NCBI RefSeq assembly: GCF_032268605.1
Contig: NZ_CP130318.1
Location: forward strand, 1,956,001-2,020,000
DNA: 64,000 bases
Direction: 5' to 3'
Source: Paenibacillus aurantius
GTDB lineage: Bacteria > Bacillota > Bacilli > Paenibacillales > NBRC-103111
The notes below the pieces were generated by a model, which was not told the origin of the DNA, did not search any database, and saw nothing but the letters and a program-made list of their open reading frames with translations. Position numbers and translations under genes: made by a program. How positions within the stretch are numbered: the first letter of the stretch is position 1; the number at the start of each line of letters is the position of its first letter. Positions 27,286 through 35,600 of the stretch are shown piece by piece.

Positions 27286-28848
27286 ATGAAAAGCACCAAA
27301 AAGTGGGTCAGCATCCTTCTGGCCGGCACGATGGCGACGCTTACGGCCTGCGGGTCCGCGGACAACAAAGAGAGCTCGTCCAGCCCGGCTGCCGGAAGTC
27401 CGCAAGCAAGCAATGCGCCGGCCGAACCGGCGAAGGTCCGCCTGATGATCTCCGATCACAGCCAGCCCGTCCCGACAGGCAATGTGATGGATAATCCGAC
27501 GATCAAGTACATGGCTCAGAAGGCGAACGTCAACCTGGACATTACGTTCCTGCCGCACGGCGATTATGCCGCGCAGAAGAAAATCAAATATGCGGCCGGA
27601 GATATTCCGGACGTTGTGCAGGATTGGGGCGTGGATGCCGATCTGATGCAGAACAATCAGGCGATTCCATTGAACGACCTGATCGACAAATACGGACCGA
27701 ACCTGAAGAAATCCATCAACAAGGAAGCCTGGGATGCGGTAACGTTTAACGGCAAGATCATGGGGATTCCGCAAACCGCAAACGGCAATGCTCCTTCCGG
27801 ACGCGTCATTTATGTGCGAAAGGACTGGATGGATAAGGTCGGGATCAAGGACATTCCGAAGACGCCGGACGAATTCTTGACCATGCTCCGCGCTTTCCGC
27901 GACAAAGACCCGAACGGCAACGGCAAGAAGGATGAAATTCCGTTCACCGCCCGCGAAAACTTCTCTTGGAGCGAGAATCTGTTCGGAATGTTCGGGGCCA
28001 ATCTGCATACGTACAACCTGGTTAACAACGAACTGCAGCCGGGCTACATCACCCCTAATTTCAAGAAAGCGCTGGGCTATGTAAAGACGATGGTCGACGA
28101 GGGGCTCATCGACAGCGAATTCATGACGAACAAGCGCAACGTGTGGGAGCAGAAAATCCAGAACGACCTGGCCGGCTCCTGGAACCATGTCACCGAGCTT
28201 GCTTGGGATTGGCAGGATAAGCTGAACAAGTCGATTCCAGGCGGCAAAGCCAATGTCATTGCGATCCCCACTCCGAAGGATCCCGGGGCCTCCGCGGTCG
28301 GCGACGTCCAGAACCCGATCGTGAAGGTCTTTACCATTAGCAAAAAAGCCAAAAACCCCGAAGCGATCGTCAAAATGTTCGACTGGCTGGCTTCCCAGGA
28401 AGGCCAGGAATTCGTCTTCCTCGGCGTGCCGGGCATTACGCAGAACAAGGACGGTGGCAAGCTTACGTACGATGCTAAGAAGGACGCCGATGACAAAACC
28501 AGCCTGTGGCGTCAAACGCTGTTCTCCATCGTGAGCTACAACAAGGATCTGCTTAAGGTGCAGCTAGGCAACGATGCGGCTGTTGAGAAGCTGGACCTGT
28601 CCTGGAACACGGCCCGCCAGGAAGGCATTCCAAATTACCTGGTGGGGGCCCCGGTATTCCCGTCGGCCAAGCAATTCCCCGATTTGACGAAGGAGGGCAA
28701 CCTGTGGCGCGAAGCGGCCGCTCAAATTATTCTAGGCAAGAAGCCGCTCGACTCCTACGATGAATTCGTCAAAAGCTGGAAGGCTCAAGGCGGAAACGAG
28801 ATGATCAAGGAAGCCACCGAGTACTACAACAACAAGCAGAAAAAATAA
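27286..28848 (+). CDS. Sugar ABC transporter solute-binding lipoprotein, LplA type
   Basis: 520 residues with lipobox LTAC (Cys22) followed by a Ser/Ala/Pro linker. The mature part has the DPNGNGKKDEIPFT loop common in LplA-like proteins and a C-terminal QIILGKKPLDSYDEFV segment. The ATG follows AGGGGAGG. Because GH88 is the next gene and a PL8 lyase lies in the same locus, the ligand is probably an unsaturated uronic acid-containing oligosaccharide. Confidence 0.9.
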   Translation: MKSTKKWVSILLAGTMATLTACGSADNKESSSSPAAGSPQASNAPAEPAKVRLMISDHSQPVPTGNVMDNPTIKYMAQKANVNLDITFLPHGDYAAQKKIKYAAGDIPDVVQDWGVDADLMQNNQAIPLNDLIDKYGPNLKKSINKEAWDAVTFNGKIMGIPQTANGNAPSGRVIYVRKDWMDKVGIKDIPKTPDEFLTMLRAFRDKDPNGNGKKDEIPFTARENFSWSENLFGMFGANLHTYNLVNNELQPGYITPNFKKALGYVKTMVDEGLIDSEFMTNKRNVWEQKIQNDLAGSWNHVTELAWDWQDKLNKSIPGGKANVIAIPTPKDPGASAVGDVQNPIVKVFTISKKAKNPEAIVKMFDWLASQEGQEFVFLGVPGITQNKDGGKLTYDAKKDADDKTSLWRQTLFSIVSYNKDLLKVQLGNDAAVEKLDLSWNTARQEGIPNYLVGAPVFPSAKQFPDLTKEGNLWREAAAQIILGKKPLDSYDEFVKSWKAQGGNEMIKEATEYYNNKQKK

Positions 28849-28860
28849 GCGGGGACAAGG

Positions 28861-28894
28861 AGAGGAAGGGGAAGGTCCTTCCTCTCTATTTTTT
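28861..28894 (+). terminator. Hairpin between the binding protein and GH88 genes
   Basis: AGAGGAAGG and CCTTCCTCT are a perfect 9-base stem over a 7-base loop, followed by CTATTTTTT. It looks like an intrinsic terminator inside the operon. Partial read-through would set a high ratio of binding protein to GH88, a common arrangement. Confidence 0.6.
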
Positions 28895-28911
28895 CCTAGG
28901 AGGCTAATGGC

Positions 28912-30024
28912 GTGGAGAGGTTGGATTGGCAGGCGGTCTGGCGGAAGGTCGAACGGAAGGCGGACCGGATGATGGAGCAGCTGGGGGACCGGTGTCCGCA
29001 CTTGGCAGGCGAAGACGGCGTTTATCAGGACATTCGGACCGACAACTGGGTGTCGGGCTTCTGGGCCGGCATCCTGTGGCTGCTGTATGACCGAACGGGT
29101 GATGAAAAATACAAGGGAGCGGCCTGGCGATGGGACGAGGAAATCGAAAGCTGGATGACCCGCGACCACGATCTTATTCATGATGTAGGCTTTCAATTCC
29201 TGAACACAGCGGTCATGAAACATATGATGACCGGAGATTCGGAAGCGAAACGCCGTGCCGTTTCGATGGCGAATTTTCTGTGCGGCCGGTTCAACCTGGC
29301 CGGCCGGTTCATCCGTGCCTGGAAGTGGAACGGAGATGAAGGCTGGGCCATCATCGACTGCACCATGAACTTATCCCTTCTGTTCTGGGCGTCGGACGCC
29401 ACCGGAGATCCGCGCTACAAGCATATCGCAAGGGCGCATGCAGACACGGTGCTTGAGCATTTCGTCCGAGAGGACGGCTCCGTAAGACACATCGTTCAGT
29501 TTGACCCGGAGACGGGGGCGTTCGACCGGGCGATCGGCGGCCAGGGCTTCGGTCCGAATTCGTCCTGGAGCCGGGGCCAGGCCTGGGGGCTGTACGGGCT
29601 GGCTAATGTCTACCGGTTTACGGGGGACGACCGGTACTTGCAGGCGTCCAAGCGAATCGCCCATTACTTCCTGGCCAATCTTCCGGAGGATGGGGTACCC
29701 TACTGGGATTTCCGGCTTCCTTCCCATGAGCAGGAACCTCGCGATACATCGGCCGCGGCCATAGCCGCTTCCGGTCTGCTTGAGCTGGCGGAGCTCGTGC
29801 CGGCGGAGGAGGCCGGGCTGTACCGGAGCGGAGCGGAACGCATGCTTCGGGCGTTGACCGATCGGTATGCCACTTGGAATCATCCGGAGCACGAAGCGAT
29901 TCTGACCGGCGGCACCGCCAACAAGCCGGCCGGCTGGGGCATCGACGTTTCTCTGATTTACGGCGATTATTTCTATGCCGAAGCCGTAGCTAAGCTCTGC
30001 GGCTGGGCGCGCAAAGTTTATTAG
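28912..30024 (+). CDS. GH88 unsaturated glucuronyl hydrolase
   Basis: 370-residue cytoplasmic alpha6/alpha6-barrel enzyme that removes 4,5-unsaturated uronic acid from the non-reducing end of oligosaccharides made by polysaccharide lyases. The two conserved acidic residues match the family: Asp91 in HDVGFQF and Asp149 in IIDCTMNL. WSRGQAWGLYG and DTSAAAIAASGLLEL are further family signatures. GTG 28912 is chosen as start because AGGAGG lies about 10 bases upstream; a nearby ATG at 28907 is out of frame. It follows the binding-protein gene after a hairpin. The partner lyase is probably PL8 at 32694. Confidence 0.92.
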   Translation: MERLDWQAVWRKVERKADRMMEQLGDRCPHLAGEDGVYQDIRTDNWVSGFWAGILWLLYDRTGDEKYKGAAWRWDEEIESWMTRDHDLIHDVGFQFLNTAVMKHMMTGDSEAKRRAVSMANFLCGRFNLAGRFIRAWKWNGDEGWAIIDCTMNLSLLFWASDATGDPRYKHIARAHADTVLEHFVREDGSVRHIVQFDPETGAFDRAIGGQGFGPNSSWSRGQAWGLYGLANVYRFTGDDRYLQASKRIAHYFLANLPEDGVPYWDFRLPSHEQEPRDTSAAAIAASGLLELAELVPAEEAGLYRSGAERMLRALTDRYATWNHPEHEAILTGGTANKPAGWGIDVSLIYGDYFYAEAVAKLCGWARKVY

Positions 30025-30136
30025 GCGAAGGAACGCTCCCCACTAAGGGGCCACGATCCGCCGTTTTAGGTGAACGCTATGGATTTTTGGCCGGAGCGCT
30101 CGTTATTCGTCCGTTTATCCTCGCGGAATCCGTGAA

Positions 30137-30196
30137 CATCACCGGGTAAGATCGAACGTTGCTCATGTAGAGAGAGCCGAACGGATGCATTAGAAT
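30137..30196 (+). promoter_or_regulatory. Promoter and putative YesN-like operator of the SGNH/GH130-like/PL8 unit
   Basis: CATCACCGGGTA (30137) and GTTGCTCATGTA (30158) are spaced 21 bases apart and end 21 bases before a -10 box TAGAAT (30191-30196), exactly as at 22061. Aligned without gaps, the first 38 bases match the 22061 site at 28 positions, including GGGTA-N3-TCGAACG and GTAGAGAG. Confidence 0.5.
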
Positions 30197-30229
30197 GAGG
30201 GCACGACGAGTGGAAGGGGGAACCGCCCT

Positions 30230-31324
30230 ATGGAAGAATGCAGGCATCGTTCGCAGCTGTATTCGCTTAAGCGGGCAATCGAACGAAAACAGCTAACGAT
30301 CGGCTTCATCGGTGGCTCCATTACGGATGCCCGGCCGCGTCACAATTGGCCGGAGCCGGTCATTGCCTGGTTTGCGGAATGTTATCCGGATGTCCGGTTG
30401 TTCGTGGAGAACGCGGCCATCGGAGCGACAGGCAGTGAGCTGGGCGTTTTCCGGGCGGAAAGGGACTTGATCCGGCGGGACTGTGATCTGGTCTTCGTGG
30501 AATTCGCGGTGAACGACCAGGACATGAAGCCGGACGCGCGCATGCGGTCCCGGGAAGGCTTGCTGCGCAAGCTGCTCGCAGACGGGAAGCGGGACATCGT
30601 CCTGACGTACACGTATTCGCAGGCCATGTATGCCGATATGCAGGAAGGAAGAGTTCCGCCCTCCATAGCGGACTTCGAGAAGCTGGCCGATCATTACCGG
30701 CTGGGCTCCGTTTGGATGGGGCTTCACGCCTGGAATGAGGTCTGCAAAGGCCGGATGAGCTGGGAGGAGTGGCTTCCCGACGGCCTGCATCCGACGCATC
30801 GGGGCAGTCTAAGCTACGCTCAAAGTGTCATAGCCTTTCTCGAGCGGGAGTTGGAGGGGGCGCACGCTTCTCTCGGCGACGAGCCCCAGCAGCCCTTGCT
30901 GCCGGAAGCTTACCATCCGGCTAACTGGGCATCCGCTTATGCGCTTGATTTCGCGCAGGTCGAGCTGGAGGGTCCCTGGACAATCCGGCGGTGGCCGCAT
31001 CTTGTCTGGATGGATCAGGTGCTGCATACGTCGGCTGTTGGAGCTAGGCTGGCCTTCTCCTTTCAGGGACGGGGGCTACTGCTCGGCTTCGATTTCGGAA
31101 AAGCGTCGGCGGAGTTCCGTTACCGGCTGGACGGCGGACCGTGGGAGTTATCCGAAAGAGAGCGTCCGGATTGGTGCGGCGACCAGGGTTGGTACCGGGT
31201 GAGTCCGATAGCGGACGACCTCCCGCCCGGCGGACATCGGTTCGAGCTCGAGGTGATTCACGGAAACAGGCCGGATTGCCGGGGGACGCACCTGGCGCTG
31301 GCCTTAATAGGAGTAATTGAATAA
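30230..31324 (+). CDS. SGNH/GDSL-family hydrolase
   Basis: 364 residues. The SGNH esterase domain (~1-215) has Ser30 in GFIGGSITD, block II Gly in NAAIGATGS, block III FAVND, and the catalytic Asp184/His187 pair in DGLHPTHRG. A beta-rich C-terminal part (~225-364) may bind substrate. There is no signal peptide, so it acts inside the cell. It probably removes acetyl or other ester groups from imported oligosaccharides. It is the first gene of the unit containing the GH130-like and PL8 genes. Confidence 0.85.
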   Translation: MEECRHRSQLYSLKRAIERKQLTIGFIGGSITDARPRHNWPEPVIAWFAECYPDVRLFVENAAIGATGSELGVFRAERDLIRRDCDLVFVEFAVNDQDMKPDARMRSREGLLRKLLADGKRDIVLTYTYSQAMYADMQEGRVPPSIADFEKLADHYRLGSVWMGLHAWNEVCKGRMSWEEWLPDGLHPTHRGSLSYAQSVIAFLERELEGAHASLGDEPQQPLLPEAYHPANWASAYALDFAQVELEGPWTIRRWPHLVWMDQVLHTSAVGARLAFSFQGRGLLLGFDFGKASAEFRYRLDGGPWELSERERPDWCGDQGWYRVSPIADDLPPGGHRFELEVIHGNRPDCRGTHLALALIGVIE

Positions 31325-31359
31325 AACAACAAGCGGATGGACCTATGGGAGGAATTAAC

Positions 31360-32577
31360 ATGCAACCGAATTTTCGTTATTCAACTAAACCGGCCATCGA
31401 GCCGCAAGCCGGCTGCGACTGGGCGAGCAAAATGGTGCTCAATCCAGCGATTGTGAAGGATCCGGACTCGGATCGCCTGCACATGCTGTTCCGGGCCACG
31501 GGTCCGTGGCCGCAGAAGCGGCTGGAAGGCCGTCACGACCCGTTCCCCATTTTTCTCGGCTATGCTCACAGCGACGACCGGGGGGAAACCTGGACACCGG
31601 ATTTTACCCGCCCGGCTCTGGCCCCGGCTCTGAATTTAGAGAAGGAGGATATTTACATTACCGATGTGCAGGGCAACCGGGTGAGGGACTATTCCAACGG
31701 CTGCATCGAAGATCCGAGGATTTTTCCGGTGGAGGGAGAGCTGTACGTCAGCGTAGCCTGCCGGATGTTCCCGCCGGGACCTTACTGGCTCGCCGATCAG
31801 GAACCGCCCGTCATCACCAAATATGAATATGTGCCGGACTGGGTGCAGGATGGAGATGATCCGTTTACGGTAACGGCCCGCACCAACGACACGGTCACCG
31901 TTCTTTATAAGCTGGACCTCGAGAAGCTGAAGGAAGGCCATTACGAAGAAGCGTTCACCTACGTATGCCCGTTGAACGAAGGCCATGTCAGCGACAACCG
32001 GGATGTGTTCCTGTTTCCCGAGAAGATGCTTATTGACGGCAAGCTGCAGTATGTGATGCTGCACCGCCCGATGAATCCGGTCCCATTCCCGGGCGGAGAC
32101 CAGGTGATGGTGCCTTCCATCTATATCGCCGCCGCCGAGCGGATGGAGGACTTCGCGTCTCCTAAGGCTGTACATAAGCTTCTGGCAACCGGAATATTCG
32201 ATTGGGAAGCCAATCGGGTCGGGGCCAGCTGGCCGCCGCTCCGCGTGTCGGATAAGCAGTGGCTGGTCTCCTATCACGGCAAAAAGGATGTTCATTTCGG
32301 CTATACCCAATCCTTTATGATCGTCGAAGAACGGGAAAACGATTTTCCGGAGGTCGTTCACCGCTGCCCGGACCGGCTTATGTATGCCAAGCAGGAATGG
32401 GAAATGCCGTCGGATTACCCGACCCCATGCCTGTTTACTACCGCGGGAATCGTTGTCGGCGGCGAGTTGATTATGGCTTACGGAGCGGCGGACCAGAAGG
32501 TCGGCATCTCCTGGGTATCGTTTGACGATCTGGTTCAGCACGTGCGTAAGTTTAATGCCGAGGGAGTCGCGGGATAA
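31360..32577 (+). CDS. GH130/GH43-like five-bladed propeller glycosidase or phosphorylase
   Basis: 405 residues, cytoplasmic. LNPAIVKDPDSDRLHMLFRA near the N terminus and GCIEDPRIFPVEGELYVSVA (~115-135) match the arrangement seen in GH130 mannoside phosphorylases and related GH43-like enzymes; HSDDRGETW and WVSYHGK-like segments mark further blades. ATG 31360 is preferred to ATG 31345, because GGGAGG (31347-31352) lies just before it. It begins 35 bases after the SGNH gene and ends at a terminator. The exact reaction cannot be read from the sequence. Confidence 0.7.
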   Translation: MQPNFRYSTKPAIEPQAGCDWASKMVLNPAIVKDPDSDRLHMLFRATGPWPQKRLEGRHDPFPIFLGYAHSDDRGETWTPDFTRPALAPALNLEKEDIYITDVQGNRVRDYSNGCIEDPRIFPVEGELYVSVACRMFPPGPYWLADQEPPVITKYEYVPDWVQDGDDPFTVTARTNDTVTVLYKLDLEKLKEGHYEEAFTYVCPLNEGHVSDNRDVFLFPEKMLIDGKLQYVMLHRPMNPVPFPGGDQVMVPSIYIAAAERMEDFASPKAVHKLLATGIFDWEANRVGASWPPLRVSDKQWLVSYHGKKDVHFGYTQSFMIVEERENDFPEVVHRCPDRLMYAKQEWEMPSDYPTPCLFTTAGIVVGGELIMAYGAADQKVGISWVSFDDLVQHVRKFNAEGVAG

Positions 32578-32602
32578 CCCGACACCTAAGGTAACAACAA
32601 GA

Positions 32603-32651
32603 AAGAGATGCTGCCATTCTGACAAAGCCGGGTTGCAGCATTTCTTTTTTA
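32603..32651 (+). terminator. Intrinsic terminator before the PL8 gene
   Basis: AAGAGATGCTGC pairs with GCAGCATTTCTT (one G-U pair) over a loop of about 22 bases, followed by a run of T. I see no convincing separate promoter between it and the PL8 start, so PL8 may rely on read-through or on a promoter I cannot recognise. Confidence 0.7.
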
Positions 32652-32693
32652 CTTTATTCCATCATATCCGTCCAAAAAGGGAGGATTTTGTCC

Positions 32694-35600
32694 ATGATCA
32701 GCCGCATAAGCCTAGGCCCCCGCTTGCGAATGATTCTTCATCTGATGCTCGTTCTCGTAGTAGCTGCCTCTTACGTACCGATCGGCCCTTCTTCGAAAGT
32801 TTCCGCCGCAGAGGACGAGTTCGGCGGTCTGATCGCCAAATGGTCCGCCAATTTCACGGGAGGAGCCGGTATCGACACGGCCGATCCGGATGTGGCCGCT
32901 AACATCGTCAAGACCACCAGCACGGCCCAGCGGATCTGGGACGAGATGAACAAAGCGGCGGATCGCACGTATTTGTTCTCCGATTTGGCCACCCAGTACC
33001 CGAACCAGCACATCACGGACTCCTACTCGCGCATTCGCTCGATGGCGGTCGCTTATGCCACGGAAGGCTCGGAGCTTTATCATAATAAGGCGCTGCTGGC
33101 CGATATGATGAGCGCGCTCGAATGGATGAATACCAATTGGTATAACGACAAGACGCCGTATGGGACGCAATCCACCGACAACAACTGGTTCGTCTGGGAG
33201 ATCGGCGCCCCTTGGGCTCTGGAAGACACGATGGCTCTCCTGTACGACAGGCTCTCGCCTGATCAGCTTAGCCGCTATACAAGCGCCATCCGGCATTGGG
33301 TCGTGACCCCGAAGGATACCGGCACGAGCATGGGACAGCGCTGGGGCAACAGTGGAGCCAACCTGGCGTGGAAATCGCTCATCTGGTCCCAGCTCGGTAT
33401 TCTGACAAAGGATGGGGCGGTTATCGGCCAAGGGCGGGATGCGCTTGGACCTCTTTTTACCTTCGTGGCTTCGGGCGACGGCTTCTATGAGGACGGCTCG
33501 TTCATCCAGCACGGCGCTCATCCGTATACTTCCGGCTATGGGTTATCCAATTTGAGCTCGTCGGTGGACTTGATCTATCTGCTCGGCAACACGCAGTGGG
33601 CGATCGACAGCTCGAAGAGCACCATTATCAAGGAATGGATTTACCGCTCCTATGAGCCGCTTATTTTCCGCAACCGGCTGTTCGACAATCTGGCCGGCCG
33701 TTATTTAAGCCGCTACGACGGGGCGGATGGCGTCAGCTCGATTATGGTCCCGGCCTACAAGGTAGCCGATATGCTGAAGGGGACCCCCGACGAGATAAGG
33801 CTTAAGAGCTTTATCAAGTATCTGGTAACGTCGGATGCCAAGTTTGATTTCTCGAAGCGGGACCTCTTCTTCAACACGAAGATCAAAGCATTGGTGAACG
33901 ACCCGAGCGTGCCGGTTCGTCCGGAGCTGTCGCTGTATAAGCCGTTTCCACGGATGGACCGGTTCAGCTGGCTGCGGCCGAACGCGGCGTTCAGCGTCGG
34001 AATGAGCTCCTCCCGGATCGACAACTACGAAGCGATCAATTACGAGAATTTGATGGGCTGGCACGTGAATGACGGCCGCACCAGCCTGTATACCGGCGAT
34101 CCGAATCAATTCGGCGACTACTACTGGGCCACGGTCGACAAATATCGGCTGCCGGGCATTACGGTGGAGGCCGTCCATCCGGATGATGTCGACTCGCCGC
34201 AAATCGGCCAGGTTACGATAAACACGAATGGAAGCGTGCTGACGGACGATCTGGCAAACGCCGATAATCTCTATCGCTACACGAACAATTGGCAGTTTGT
34301 GAACGACCCGCTGGGCGGCGATACGAACCGGCTGAAACGCAAGGATGACACGCTGGAGTATGTCATGTACAACAAGCCGAACATTTCGGCGTTTGAAGCC
34401 GTCGTCTACACGCTGAACAACCGGCCGCTGGACGGCGGGATCAAGCTGTTTTACTCGTCCGACAATCAGGATTGGAAAGGAGCGGCGGTCGTGCTCGGCT
34501 CCCCGTCTCCTATAGAAGGTTCCCGTTGGAGCCGGGTCTCCGTCCGTCCGGCTTCTCCGCTTCCCGCCGGCACGAACTTCATTAAGCTGGAGTTCCCCTC
34601 CACGGAAAGCCCCGAGAGCCGGCTCACCGGGGAGAACTGGGTCGGCGGCACCGAGATGGATGACCTATATGGGATCAGTGGCATGCAGCTTCATCCAGTT
34701 GACGAGACGCTGAAGGCGAAGAAATCCTGGTTTCTGTTTGACGATGAAATTGTCTCGCTCGGCTCCGATATTACGGGCGGCGACGGCAACACGGTCGAGT
34801 CCATCGTCGAGAACCGTAAGCTGAATGCGGCCGGCGACAATGCGCTGACCGTAAACGGCACCGTCAAGCCGGCTTCCCTCGGCTGGTCGGAATCGCTGCC
34901 TGGCACCCACTGGATCTACCTTGCCGGAAATGGGAGCGGCTCGGATGTAGGCTACTACTTCCCCGGAGGGGCGGACTTGAAAGCCCTCCGCGAAGCCCGG
35001 ACCGGTTCACCGGCTGAAATCTCCCACTCGGGCAGTGACGATACGACAGCCTATACGCGTAACTATGCCGCGTTCTGGTATGACCACGGCCGCAGTCCGG
35101 GGGCAGAAGGCAGCCCCGCCGGCAGCTATGCCTATACGATTCTGCCGAATCGTACGGCGGGCGAGGTCGAAGCCTATGCGGATGCCCCCGATATCGAGGT
35201 GGTGGAAAATACGGCAGACGCGCAGGCTGTCCGGGAGACTACCCTGAACCTGCTGGGCATTAACTTCTGGAAAGACCAGATCAAGCAGGTCGGTACGGTG
35301 AAAGTTAACCGCAAAGCTTCCGTCATGGTGAAGGAAAACGGCGATCAGACCCTGGATGTTTCGATCTCCGATCCGACCCAGGCCAACAGCGGGACGATTG
35401 ACGTGGAGATTGCGAAGGCCGCGAACCCGAACAGCGGCTGGCTCTCGGATCCGGCCATTTCCGTGTATCAAACGTCTCCGACGATCCGGTTCCAGGTGAA
35501 CGTGAACGGAGCGAAAGGGCAGACGTTCAAGGCCAAGTTCAATCTCGGCAGCGACGTATGGCCGCAGCAGCCTCCGGCTCCCGAGCCGCCGAAGGAACCG

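Noticed and set aside
27211-28515. 434-codon open frame on the minus strand
   Set aside because: It is antisense to the binding-protein gene and has no recognisable domain.
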